Source of the DNA: Desulfovibrio porci
GTDB taxonomy: Bacteria; Desulfobacterota; Desulfovibrionia; Desulfovibrionales; Desulfovibrionaceae
Assembly (NCBI RefSeq): GCF_009696265.1
Contig: NZ_VUMH01000001.1
Coordinates: 124,001-188,000 of the forward strand
Reading direction: 5' to 3'
DNA: 64,000 nucleotides
The translations under genes were made by a program, and so were the position numbers. The stretch's first letter is position 1; each line of letters begins with the position of its first letter. Shown in pieces: positions 48,917 through 57,652 of the stretch. The notes beneath the pieces were generated by a model that saw only the letters and a list, made by a program, of their open reading frames with translations, was not told where the DNA came from and did not search any database.

Positions 48917-51184
48917 TCATTCCCATTTGGGGGTCTGCGGAAATTTCCTGCGCAGTTCCCGCAGCGTTTCCAGGCTCACGCCCTCGCCCTCGCGGCGGCC
49001 GCAACGCGGGCAGACGTCGTCGATGACGCCCGTATAGCCGCAGACGGGGTCACGGTCCAGCGGATGGTTGATGGAGCCGTAGCCCACGCCCTGATCGTGC
49101 ATGTACCGGATGATCCGCTCAAAGGCCTGCAGATTTTTGCAGGTATCGCCGTCCAGTTCCACATAGGTGATGTGTCCGGCATTGGTCATGGCATGGTAGG
49201 GCGCTTCCAGCTGGATCTTTTTAAAGGCCTTGATGGGATAGTAGACCGGCACGTGGAAGGAATTGGTGTAATAGTCGCGGTCCGTGACGCCGGGAATGCT
49301 GCCGTAGCGCTCCCGGTCCAGAGCCACGAAGCGCCCGCTCAGGCTTTCCGCCGGAGTGGCGATAAGCGAGAAATTCAGGCCGGTCCTTTCCGCCTCATCG
49401 TCGGCGCGGCGTCGCATGTGCCCGATGATCTCCAGGCCCAGCTTCTGGGCCTCTTCGCTCTCGCCGTGGTGCACGCCCAGCAGGGCCTTGAGGGCCTCGG
49501 CCAGGCCGATGAAGCCCACAGTCAGGGTGCCGTGCTTGAGCACCTCGCCGATGCTGTCGTCCCAGTCCAGTTTGCCGGAATCCAGCCAGATGCCGTTGCC
49601 CATGAGGAAGGGATAATTGCGCACCTTCTTGGCGCTCTGGATCTTGAGCCGGTGCAGCAACTGGCGGAAGACCAGATCAATCTTGTCGTCCAGCAGGGCG
49701 TAAAATTTCTCCACGTCGCCGTGGGCCTCCAGGCCCAGACGCGGCAGGTTCACGGAGGTAAAGCTCAAATTTCCGCGCCCGCAGGTCACCTGGCGCTCCG
49801 GGTCGTGCACGTTGCCCAGCACGCGCGTGCGGCAGCCCATATAGGCCACTTCGCTATTGTAATCGCCGTTCTTGTAATACTGCAAGTTGAACGGCGCGTC
49901 GAGGAAGCTGAAATTGGGGAAGAGGCGTTTGGCCGAAGTCTCCATGGCCAGTTTGAACAGATCGTAGTTGGGATCGCCGGGATTGTAGTTGACCCCTTCC
50001 TTGACCTTGAAAATCTGCACCGGAAAAATGGAGGTTTCGCCGTTGCCCAGGCCCGCCTGGGTGGCCAGGAGCAGGTTTTTCATAACCATGCGGCCCTCGG
50101 CGGAGACGTCCGTGCCGTAGTTGATGGAACTGAACGGCACCTGGGCTCCGGCCCGGGAATTCATGGTGTTCAGATTGTGAATCAGCGCCTCCATGGCCTG
50201 ATACACGCGGCGGTCCGTATTGCCCAGGGCTTCCTCCACGGCATACGTGTGGGCGCGCCCGGCCAACTCCCGCCACTGCGCGGACGCGTGCTCAGCCAGG
50301 GCGCGGGCCAGCGCCTCGGCCCCGGCCTCGTCAATGGCGACGGCCGGGCTCAGACCGGCGGCCTCCAGCAGTTCCCCGGCCAGCGTCTCGGCCGAGGCGG
50401 CGTCCAGGCCGCCCGCGATACGCAGACAGGCGCAGAAAGCCTTGCGGTATTCCTTGGCGTAGGTTTTGGCCACGCCGGGCGCCATGGCGAAATCAAAATG
50501 CGGCACGCTCTGGCCGCCGTGCATTTCATTCTGGTTGGCCTGAATGGCGATGCAGGCCAGGGCCGAATAGCTTTCAATGGAATTGGGCTCGCGCAGATAG
50601 CCGTGCCCGGTGGAGAACCCGTTTCTGAACAGCGGGATCAGGTCAATCTGGCAGCAGGTTTCCGTGAGCATGTAGAAATCTTTGTCATGGATGTGAATGT
50701 CGCCATTGCCGTGCGCGGCCGAGGCGTCCTTGGGCAGGATGTAGTTGTCGATGAAAAACTTGGAGCCCTCGGAGCCGTATTTGAGCATGGTGCCCATGGC
50801 CGTATCGCCGTCGATATTGGCGTTCTCCCGCTTGATGTCCTCCCGGATGGCCGGGGAGTACGTCAATTTTTTATAAATATCCATGAGATAGGATTCCGCG
50901 TTGCGCATCTTGGCGTGCTCGGCGCGGTAAAGAATATAGGCCTTGGCGGTTTTGGCGTAATCGTACTGGATCAGGCTTTCTTCCACCACATCCTGGATTT
51001 CCTCCACGCTGCAGAGATTGCGCTCGTCCAGCTTTTTGCAGACTTTTTCCGTAACGAAGAGCAGGTCCGTGGGGGACATGTCTTCGCCGCCCACGGCCTG
51101 ATTGGCCTTGGTGATGGCGTTGAGAATCTTGACGGAATCAAAGGGCACGGACGCGCCGTCCCGTTTAATGATAGTGGCGGGCAT
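48917..51184 (-). CDS. nrdD: Anaerobic (class III) ribonucleoside-triphosphate reductase, catalytic part without glycyl-radical site
   Basis: 754 residues from ATG at 51184 (GGAG upstream). N-terminal ATP-cone (about 1-93: IIKRDGASVPFDSVKI), ten-stranded barrel with GDIHIHDKDFYML, MHGGQSVPHFDF, AYMGCRTRV and CGRGNLSFTSVNLPRLG, and the C-terminal zinc region. It ends TPKWE, with no RxxGY anywhere, so it cannot form a glycyl radical by itself. In the zinc region the family pattern CxxC...CxxC reads DPVC...CPRC, so the first cysteine is Asp711. Reduces NTPs to dNTPs under anoxia. Behind a B12 riboswitch; the missing domain is encoded at 48505-48675. Confidence 0.95.
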   Translation of the reverse strand: MPATIIKRDGASVPFDSVKILNAITKANQAVGGEDMSPTDLLFVTEKVCKKLDERNLCSVEEIQDVVEESLIQYDYAKTAKAYILYRAEHAKMRNAESYLMDIYKKLTYSPAIREDIKRENANIDGDTAMGTMLKYGSEGSKFFIDNYILPKDASAAHGNGDIHIHDKDFYMLTETCCQIDLIPLFRNGFSTGHGYLREPNSIESYSALACIAIQANQNEMHGGQSVPHFDFAMAPGVAKTYAKEYRKAFCACLRIAGGLDAASAETLAGELLEAAGLSPAVAIDEAGAEALARALAEHASAQWRELAGRAHTYAVEEALGNTDRRVYQAMEALIHNLNTMNSRAGAQVPFSSINYGTDVSAEGRMVMKNLLLATQAGLGNGETSIFPVQIFKVKEGVNYNPGDPNYDLFKLAMETSAKRLFPNFSFLDAPFNLQYYKNGDYNSEVAYMGCRTRVLGNVHDPERQVTCGRGNLSFTSVNLPRLGLEAHGDVEKFYALLDDKIDLVFRQLLHRLKIQSAKKVRNYPFLMGNGIWLDSGKLDWDDSIGEVLKHGTLTVGFIGLAEALKALLGVHHGESEEAQKLGLEIIGHMRRRADDEAERTGLNFSLIATPAESLSGRFVALDRERYGSIPGVTDRDYYTNSFHVPVYYPIKAFKKIQLEAPYHAMTNAGHITYVELDGDTCKNLQAFERIIRYMHDQGVGYGSINHPLDRDPVCGYTGVIDDVCPRCGRREGEGVSLETLRELRRKFPQTPKWE

Positions 51185-51215
51185 GAAAAACTCCGGGCAT
51201 GGGGGGCTGGTACGG

Positions 51216-51251
51216 TAAAAATACCTCCCCCCAAGAGACGGGCGGAGGAGG
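51216..51251 (-). terminator. Terminator of the B12 riboswitch expression platform
   Basis: On the minus strand CCTCCTCC pairs with GGGGGAGG (one T-G pair) around a loop with CGTCTCTT, followed by TATTTTTACC. It lies between the aptamer and the nrdD start, so adenosylcobalamin binding probably favours it and shuts off nrdD. Confidence 0.7.
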
Positions 51252-51320
51252 AAGCTTGTCCTCATTGCCGGATCTGTCGGCAAAAGCCCCGTTGCCGATG
51301 ATCCATCCACAGAAACGATG

Positions 51321-51479
51321 TACGAAAGCAGGTCTTCCGGCTTGCCGGCTCACTTTTCGGCCTTCCCGGAACATGTCCAGTGGCGCACGGGGAAAAGCGG
51401 CATCAGTTCGGCGTACGGCGGCGGGTCCGCTCCCGATTTGAACGGGATTCCCTATGAAGCCCCGAAGGGCGCTTCCGTA
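51321..51479 (-). promoter_or_regulatory. Cobalamin (B12) riboswitch aptamer upstream of nrdD
   Basis: On the minus strand the conserved parts are in order: P1 arm TACGGAAGC (51479-51471), AGGGAATCCC, AGCGGACCCGCCGCCGTA (usual CCCGCCACTGT region), the B12 box GCCACTGG (51384-51377), GGGAAGGC (51367-51360), GCCGGAAGACCTGC (51341-51328), and the closing P1 arm GCTTTCGTA (51329-51321). 159 bases, normal size. B12 riboswitches usually repress B12 synthesis/uptake or B12-independent isoenzymes; here the target is class III reductase. Confidence 0.93.
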
Positions 51480-51561
51480 AGTCTAGAGATAGTCAAAACC
51501 CCCCCCTTCTGTCAATGCGAAGCGCGAAAAAAGCCTTCCTTGCTTCGTGATAACATATTGA

Positions 51562-51567
51562 ATTATA
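51562..51567 (-). promoter_or_regulatory. -10 element (TATAAT) for the nrdD transcript
   Basis: Perfect TATAAT on the minus strand in an AT-rich patch, about 80 bases before the riboswitch; no good TTGACA at 16-18 bases, so the -35 is weak or activator-assisted. Start would be near 51555. Confidence 0.5.
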
Positions 51568-51818
51568 ATGTATTTTTTTTCACAAACAGACGACACGACG
51601 CGTCAAACCCGGCATGATCGCCCGCGACGCGAAAAAGGCCGGGCCGGCGGGATGAGCGGCGGTTTCGCGCTACAGGCGGCTGCCGGGAGGCAGGTCACAT
51701 CTGGAGGCTCTGGCTGTCATGAAAATGGGCGCTTCTCCGGACAGTGCGGCCGTTGAGTATCTGGACGGCAAGGGATTCGAAACGGGTCATATCCTCTGCG
51801 GAAAACTGCAAAGGCGGG
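51568..51818. other. Gap between the nrdD promoter and the PilZ gene
   Basis: 251 bases. Two frames on the plus strand are open but lack a start site, and the minus strand shows no clear terminator for the PilZ gene. I see no further signal. Confidence 0.4.
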
Positions 51819-52700
51819 CTATTCCGCCGCGCCGCCCGCTTCCCTGCCGAGCTGGCTTTCTATCCAGAAAGCCAGGCCGGGCGCGCCCTCCTCACCCACA
51901 GGCCGCCAGTCCAGAGTTTCATCCCGACGCGTTGCGGACAGATAGCGCACAAAACGCAGATGCAGGTTCAGGGCCGTATCTTTTTTATTGCGGCAGACGG
52001 CCGTACTGCTGGCGGCCAGGAAAAATTTGCGGAAGACGCCTTCCGGCCCGTTGCAGTCCAGATAAAGCAGGCAGAGCGTATCCTGAGTAATGTCCATGGC
52101 ATGAAGCAGTTCGTAATTGACCAGCCGCACGAAGGCGCCGCCGGCGGAAACGTCGATCAATTGTATCTGTTGCTCCAATTCCCGGCTGTAGTGGCTCATG
52201 TAGACCTGCACCTGACCGCGCTGTTCCGGCAGCATGGGCGCGAACCAGAAGCGGAATTTATTGAGCATGCCCGGCCGCACGCGCAGCCGCTCATGGCGGC
52301 GCAGTTCCCGCCACAAAAAACGGAACGGCGTCTTGACGATGATCTCCGTCAACCGGTTCCGGGCATCGCGCCGCACCTCCCGCACTCGGCAGGAGCAGTA
52401 AAACCCATGGCGCGGCCCGCTGTGTTTGCCGCGCTCTTCCCCGTCCTCCGGGATTTCTTCCGGCTCGGCTTCCATGTCCGGCTTGAAATAGATCCGGCAT
52501 TCCCCGCCGCTCAGTTCAGCGGGAAGCGGGGTTTCCGCCATGCTCAGAACCGTGATGTCGCGAGCAGTGAAGGTCACGAGGCAGAGCAGCGGCCCAGCCT
52601 CGCGCGGGCGTCCGTCATAGGTGAGACTGACCGGAATGGCTCGGTCGCGCACGTATTCCAGGGCGGCGGCAATATCGGGACGCCAGAGGCAGTGAGACAT
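51819..52700 (-). CDS. PilZ-domain (cyclic-di-GMP-binding) protein
   Basis: 293 residues from ATG at 52700 (AGGAG upstream, 14 bases). The N-terminal ~100 residues look like the YcgR-N type beta domain. In the second half RRHERLRV at 134-141 (RxxxR) and DVSAGGAF at 183-190 (D/NxSxxG) form the PilZ binding signature. So a cytoplasmic receptor for cyclic-di-GMP, possibly acting on flagella or exopolysaccharide. Its output partner is not in the window. Complements the two HD-GYP proteins. Confidence 0.85.
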   Translation of the reverse strand: MSHCLWRPDIAAALEYVRDRAIPVSLTYDGRPREAGPLLCLVTFTARDITVLSMAETPLPAELSGGECRIYFKPDMEAEPEEIPEDGEERGKHSGPRHGFYCSCRVREVRRDARNRLTEIIVKTPFRFLWRELRRHERLRVRPGMLNKFRFWFAPMLPEQRGQVQVYMSHYSRELEQQIQLIDVSAGGAFVRLVNYELLHAMDITQDTLCLLYLDCNGPEGVFRKFFLAASSTAVCRNKKDTALNLHLRFVRYLSATRRDETLDWRPVGEEGAPGLAFWIESQLGREAGGAAE

Positions 52701-52800
52701 GAAGCGGAGCTCCTGTCATCTCCATGAGATGCGGATCATGTTCGTTATTTTCCAAGGATGCTTCATAGATAACCCAGTCGGACAGCCCCTGTAAAGACGC

Positions 52801-52846
52801 GAAAACGCCCCGCCGCGGTAGTGCATTGCTGACCGGGGCGGGGCGT
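52801..52846 (-). terminator. Terminator after the M16 peptidase gene
   Basis: ACGCCCCGCC and GGCGGGGCGT pair around a 22-base loop; on the minus strand TTTTC follows. It ends the peptidase transcript before the PilZ promoter region. Confidence 0.75.
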
Positions 52847-52871
52847 GCGTTTCAAACGTCAAGCACGAATG

Positions 52872-55508
52872 CTACGGCAAGAGGGTCACCTCATAGGCAT
52901 TGGCCGGTTCCAGGTACTTGCGGGCCACGGCCTGCACATCCGCCGGGGTCAAAGCGGCTGCCTTGTCCAGCAGTTGCTTCTGGAAATCCTGCGGATAGCG
53001 CAGCACGGCGTCCGTGGCCGCTTCACCGGCGCGGTCCGCCAGGCTCTGCCTGTCGCGCAGGTATTCGCCCAGCAGACGGTTGCTTCCGGCGGCCAGCAGG
53101 GCCTTGGGCAGGGGTTTGGCCTTGAGTTCGGCAATGATGCCGGCGAAACCCTTGCGGGCCTGTTCCACCTTGTCCGGCGTGGTGCCGATGTAGAAGGCCA
53201 TGAAGCCCGTCTCCGGCATGCTGCGGTTAAAGGCGGTCACGGTATAGCCCAGCCCCTGTTCGTCGCGCAGGCTGCTGAACAACAGACCACTCTGGCCCGA
53301 CAGCACGGCCTGCAGCAACATCAGGGCGGGCGCGTCCGGGTGGGTGGGCGGTACGGTCTTGAAGAGCTGCAACAGATGGGCCTGGTTGCGGCCTGGCAGA
53401 TTCAGGTTCAGAGTTCTATCCCGACCCCAGACGGGCGCGGGCACGGCAAAGTCCCGCCTTTCAGGCGCGGGCAGGCTCCGGGCGAAAGCCAGCACGGCCT
53501 CGCGCTCAAAACTGCCCGCCACGGAGAGCACCCACGGCTGGCCGGACTGCCGGGTCCAGAAAGCCTGCACGTCCTTGCGGTCAAAGCCGTCCAGACTCTG
53601 CGGCGTGCCCAGACCGTCAAAGCCGTAGGACTGCCCGCCGGGATAGAGAAAAGGATTCAGCTTAGCGAACATATAGGCCAGGGGCCTGTCCGCGCGCTGG
53701 CGGATGGCGGATTTCATGTTCTCCACCTCGCGCCGCAGTTCCTTGGCCTCAAAGCGCGGTTTGGAGAACACGTCGGCCAGGACGCTGAAATAGTCGGCAT
53801 TGAAGCGTGACGGCCCGGTCAGGGAGATGCCAAAGGTCTGCAAGCCCGCTCTGGCGGAAATGGCGGCCGCGCGCTCCGCGAAATAGCGCTCCACGCCCTG
53901 GGCGTCCAGTTTGCCGCTGCCGTCGGTGAGCAGGCGCGCGGTCAGGTCGGCCAGGCCCTGCTGTTCGGGCTTGAGCAGGGCCTGGCCGCCGGGCAGCATC
54001 AGATCAAGGGAGATATAGGGCACCGTGGCGTCGGGAATCAGGATCAGGGTGCGGCCCTGTCCCAACTGGACCACTTCGCGTTTTCCGGCGCTCGTTTCGG
54101 CCGTGGAGGTCTTTTGCGCACCGCTCCCGGCGGGCCAGTTCTTTTGTAGTATGGCGTCCAGGTCCGGCAGGGCCGCGCCTTCCGGCGCAAGCACGCGCAC
54201 CCGCGCCTGTTCCGGCGCAAGCCAGCGGGCAATGGCGTTCTGCAACTGGCTTTCATCCACATTGCGCTGGGTGAAACGCAGATTGCGCTCCGCCTGCTCT
54301 CCGCCCAGATCAAACTGGATGGCGCCCTTCCAGGAGGCCAGACCGTTGAGGGTTTCCCCGGCCCGGTCCATGCCGTCCTCCAGATTGAACTTGGCCCGGC
54401 GCACGGCATCGGCGCTGAAGTCCTTTGCCGTGAGTTTGGCCAGATCTCCGGTCAATTCCCGCCAGAAGATCTCCAGCTTGCCGGGATCCAGCTGGGCGGT
54501 GATGGTCAGCAGGCCCGCGCGGGCCAGACTCATATTGTCAACGCTGATGCTGTCTACCAACTGCTTTTCATATTTATACTTGCGGTAGAAGGCCGAGGTG
54601 CCGTCGCCGCCCAGCAGATAGCTCAGCACGTCCAATTCCACGGAACGTAGGTCGCGCAGGCCGGGCGCGGGAAGGGCGATGCCCAGATAGACCTTGTTCC
54701 AGGGGCCGCGGCTCACTTCCACACGCGGGCCGCCCGCCGCATCAGTCAGGTCCAGGGGCTGGGGCACGGGCAGATCCCCGCTGTTCTTCAGACCGCCGAA
54801 AAGCTTCTGGGCATAGGCCAGCACCGCGTCCGGCTCAATGTCGCCGGCCACCAGCAAGAGCATATTGCGGGGCTGATACCAGCGCTTGACGTAATCGCGC
54901 AGATCCTGGGCCGTAACCGCCTTGATGGTGTCCACATAGCCGATGATCGGACGGCCGTAGGGCGTATTTTTGAGCCCCGCCACCTGAAGGTTTTCATAGA
55001 GCTTGCGCATGGGCGAATCCTCGCCACGCTGAAGCTCGGAAATGACCACGTTTTTTTCGGCTTCCAGCTCCTTGGGATCCAGCTGGGCTTGAAAGGCCAT
55101 ATCCTTGACCACGTCCATGCCCGTGCGCCAGTGGGCGGCGGGCATGTCGGTCATGTACCAGGTCTTGTCGAAGCTGGTGGCCGCGTTGAGGTAGCCGCCC
55201 AGAGCCTCCACGTCGCGGGCCACCTGCCCTTTGGGCCGGTGTTCCGTGCCTTTGAAAACCATGTGCTCCAGCAGATGACTGATGCCCGCATGGCCCGGCT
55301 CTTCATTGGCCGAGCCCGTGCGCACGTACAGACGGGTGCAGACCAGGGGAAAGCGCGCGTCCCTGAGGATATATACGGTGAGTCCGTTGGGCAGCCGGAC
55401 CAGACGCTCGGCGGCGGAAGCGGCCCGCGCCGGCGTTGCCGCCGTAGCCGCCGACGTGCTTATGGCTATGAACAGCGTCAGAATGAACAGAGAAACGATA
55501 TGTCGCAT
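52872..55508 (-). CDS. Periplasmic M16-family zinc peptidase (pitrilysin type)
   Basis: 878 residues from ATG at 55508 (AGGAG upstream). Signal peptide VSLFILTLFIAISTSAATA. First M16 half with the inverted zinc motif HLLEH (HxxEH) near residue 80 and the third ligand in EKNVVISEL; the second half is an inactive M16 domain, giving the clam-shell chamber. Acts on peptides or small proteins in the periplasm. Two-half architecture in one chain is normal. It has its own terminator. Confidence 0.92.
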   Translation of the reverse strand: MRHIVSLFILTLFIAISTSAATAATPARAASAAERLVRLPNGLTVYILRDARFPLVCTRLYVRTGSANEEPGHAGISHLLEHMVFKGTEHRPKGQVARDVEALGGYLNAATSFDKTWYMTDMPAAHWRTGMDVVKDMAFQAQLDPKELEAEKNVVISELQRGEDSPMRKLYENLQVAGLKNTPYGRPIIGYVDTIKAVTAQDLRDYVKRWYQPRNMLLLVAGDIEPDAVLAYAQKLFGGLKNSGDLPVPQPLDLTDAAGGPRVEVSRGPWNKVYLGIALPAPGLRDLRSVELDVLSYLLGGDGTSAFYRKYKYEKQLVDSISVDNMSLARAGLLTITAQLDPGKLEIFWRELTGDLAKLTAKDFSADAVRRAKFNLEDGMDRAGETLNGLASWKGAIQFDLGGEQAERNLRFTQRNVDESQLQNAIARWLAPEQARVRVLAPEGAALPDLDAILQKNWPAGSGAQKTSTAETSAGKREVVQLGQGRTLILIPDATVPYISLDLMLPGGQALLKPEQQGLADLTARLLTDGSGKLDAQGVERYFAERAAAISARAGLQTFGISLTGPSRFNADYFSVLADVFSKPRFEAKELRREVENMKSAIRQRADRPLAYMFAKLNPFLYPGGQSYGFDGLGTPQSLDGFDRKDVQAFWTRQSGQPWVLSVAGSFEREAVLAFARSLPAPERRDFAVPAPVWGRDRTLNLNLPGRNQAHLLQLFKTVPPTHPDAPALMLLQAVLSGQSGLLFSSLRDEQGLGYTVTAFNRSMPETGFMAFYIGTTPDKVEQARKGFAGIIAELKAKPLPKALLAAGSNRLLGEYLRDRQSLADRAGEAATDAVLRYPQDFQKQLLDKAAALTPADVQAVARKYLEPANAYEVTLLP

Positions 55509-55596
55509 GAAAACTCCTGAGAAACAGGTTGCAAGCCTTCCGCCAGCCGGCCGCATGGCGCGGGCGTCCGCCGGAAACAGCCGTTCGGTGCAGGTA

Positions 55597-55638
55597 CAAC
55601 AAAGCCGGATGGAAGGCGTTTTGCGCATTCCATCCGGC
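55597..55638 (-). terminator. Terminator after the DHH phosphoesterase gene
   Basis: GCCGGATGGAA pairs with TTCCATCCGGC (11 bases) around a 13-base loop, then TTTGTTGT on the minus strand. Separates this gene from the M16 gene. Confidence 0.85.
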
Positions 55639-55694
55639 AATAGTAGTTACTGCCGCCATTCAAGGCAAGCGGGGAAAAGTCCCGCCCGCGGGGC

Positions 55695-56624
55695 TCAGGC
55701 GCTGAGCGTGGCGATCAATTCGCGCAACGCGTCCTGGGCCTTTTCATTGGGCACCTGACAGGTGCCGGCGGCCAGATGCCCGCCCCCGCCGTGGGCCAGC
55801 ATGACCTGACCAATGTTCACGGTGCTGGAGCGGTCCAGAATGGACTTGCCCACGGCAAAAACCGTATTTTGCTTTTTCAGGCCCCAGAGCACGTGCATGG
55901 AAATGTTGCACTGCGGAAAGAGCGCGTAAATCATGAAGCGGTTGGTACACCAGATGACCTCCTCATCGCGCAGGTCCAGCACCACCAGCTTGCCGTGCAC
56001 CGAGGAACAGCGCTTGATCTGCTCCACGGCCTTGGGCTGCTGCTCGAAATAGAGGTCCGTCCGTTCCTTCACATCGGGCAATTGCAGAATGTCCTCAATG
56101 AGATTGGTGCGGCAGTACCCGATAAGTTCCATCATCAGGTCGTAGTTGCTGATCCGGAACTGGCGGAAGCGCCCCAGGCCGGTACGCGGATCCATGATGT
56201 AATTGAGCAGGGTCCAGCCTTCGGGCGCGAGGATATCCTCTCTGGAGTACCGGGCGGAATCGGCCTGATCCACGGCGCGCATCATTTCCTGCGGGATGCC
56301 CACAAAACGCTCCCGCCCGCCGAAATACTCATAAACGACGCGGGCCGCCGAGGGCGCGTCGGGATCAATGACGTAGTTCTCGGGCCGCGCGCCGCCCAGA
56401 CGCAGGGTTTCGGAAAGGTGATGGTCGAAGACCAGATGCGCGTTGGGATTGTACGGCAGGTTGGTGGTGATGTCGCCGCCGGTGATTTCCACCTTGCCGT
56501 CCTGCATATCCTTGGGATGGACGAACTTGATGCCGTCCAGCATATCCATTTCTTTCAACAGCACGGCACAGACCAGACCATCAAAGTCGCTTCGGGTCAC
56601 AAGCCGGTATTTTTTCTCAGCCAT
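55695..56624 (-). CDS. DHH/DHHA1-family phosphoesterase
   Basis: 309 residues. DHH-family motifs: RSDFDGLVCAVLL (motif I), FDHH (motif III) and AVDQADS (motif IV), then the DHHA1 domain with AHGGGGHLAAGTCQV. The metal-binding aspartates and histidines are there. The family includes exopolyphosphatases, RecJ, and the NrnA/GdpP enzymes that degrade pGpG, cAMP or c-di-AMP; a role in removing pGpG made by HD-GYP is possible but unproven. No GGDEF or membrane part. Single gene with its own terminator. Confidence 0.82.
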   Translation of the reverse strand: MAEKKYRLVTRSDFDGLVCAVLLKEMDMLDGIKFVHPKDMQDGKVEITGGDITTNLPYNPNAHLVFDHHLSETLRLGGARPENYVIDPDAPSAARVVYEYFGGRERFVGIPQEMMRAVDQADSARYSREDILAPEGWTLLNYIMDPRTGLGRFRQFRISNYDLMMELIGYCRTNLIEDILQLPDVKERTDLYFEQQPKAVEQIKRCSSVHGKLVVLDLRDEEVIWCTNRFMIYALFPQCNISMHVLWGLKKQNTVFAVGKSILDRSSTVNIGQVMLAHGGGGHLAAGTCQVPNEKAQDALRELIATLSA

Positions 56625-56929
56625 GCCAATCAGCTCCTGTAAGTGTATTTTCCGAGATACGCCTCTCCGGAAGGAAAGATATCCATCCGGACACCACCTC
56701 AGACGTGTTCTTCATGTCTTATGACTTCATCCGCGAATTTTTCAAGCGTATAAGACGCGGCAAGATTCACATTTTCTTTAACCGGCTTCACGAAACGATT
56801 GAGAATTTCCTTCAGGCGCGGATTTTGCAATCAGGGGGAACAGCCTCCAATGCCCGCAAGGATGCAATGGGCAGGCCGTGCTCGCACAGGGCAAAAATCT
56901 TTCCTGATCCCTGAGGTGGAGAAAGAGGA
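56625..56929. other. 305-base gap between the DHH gene and livF
   Basis: Nothing firm. A 69-codon plus-strand frame (56705-56914) has no ribosome binding site. On the minus strand CTTTC/GAAAG followed by ATTTTTG (about 56896-56925) may be a weak terminator after livF. A ribosome binding site for the DHH gene (AGGAGCTGATTGGC) lies at its right edge. Confidence 0.4.
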
Positions 56930-57652
56930 TCAACCGCCCAGATAGGCTTCCTTGACCTTGGGATTTTCCAGCAGCTCCCGGCCCGGCCCTTCCAACACCA
57001 CCCGGCCCACCTCCAGAATGTAGGCATAGTGGGCCACGGAAAGCGCGGCAAAGGCGTTCTGTTCCACCAGAAGCACGGTTTTGCCCTCAGCGTTGATCCG
57101 CTTGATGATCTCGAAAATCTCACGCACCAGCAACGGGGCCAGACCCAGCGAAGGCTCGTCAAGCATGAGCAGGTCCGGGCGGCTCATCAGCGCCCGGCCC
57201 ACGGCCAGCATCTGCTGCTCGCCGCCGGACAGCGTGCCGCCCTTCTGCCAGCTCCGCTCCTTGAGGCGCGGGAAAAGGCTGTACACCCACTCCAGGTCCG
57301 CCGCGATCTCATCCTTGTCCTTGCGCGAATACGCGCCCAGATAAAGATTTTCCTCCACGCTCAGGTGCGGCAGGATGCGGCGACCCTCGGGCGACAGGGA
57401 AATGCCCTTGCGCACCATGTCTTCAGGTTTCAGGCCCCTGAGGGATACCGGCTCCTCGCCGTCATGCCGGGTAAAGAAAATCTCCCCGCTGATCGTTTTG
57501 TTCAGCCCGGCGATGGAGCGGATGATGCTGCTCTTGCCCGCGCCGTTGGCCCCGATCAGGGTCACTATGCTGCCGCGCGCAATGGAAAGGCTGACGCCCT
57601 GCACGGCCTGGATGCCGCCGTAGCGCACATGAAGATCGCGTATTTCAAGCAT
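56930..57652 (-). CDS. livF: Branched-chain amino acid ABC transporter ATPase LivF
   Basis: 240 residues from ATG at 57652, overlapping livG by 8 bases. Walker A GANGAGKSS, signature LSGGEQQ, Walker B LLMLDEPSLGL. The shorter of the two liv ATPases. Last gene of livK-livH-livM-livG-livF, order as usual. Cytoplasmic side of the membrane complex. Confidence 0.95.
   Translation of the reverse strand: MLEIRDLHVRYGGIQAVQGVSLSIARGSIVTLIGANGAGKSSIIRSIAGLNKTISGEIFFTRHDGEEPVSLRGLKPEDMVRKGISLSPEGRRILPHLSVEENLYLGAYSRKDKDEIAADLEWVYSLFPRLKERSWQKGGTLSGGEQQMLAVGRALMSRPDLLMLDEPSLGLAPLLVREIFEIIKRINAEGKTVLLVEQNAFAALSVAHYAYILEVGRVVLEGPGRELLENPKVKEAYLGG

Noticed and set aside
48840-48919. Selenocysteine read-through of the nrdD TGA with the hairpin at 48866-48885 as SECIS
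   Set aside because: The stem starts 32 bases after the TGA, too far for a bacterial SECIS, and read-through ends at TAA after 22 more codons, without reaching the glycyl-radical motif.
56705-56914. 69-codon plus-strand frame MFFMSYDFIREF...
   Set aside because: No ribosome binding site, no recognisable motif, and it lies in a gap antisense to the end of the liv operon.
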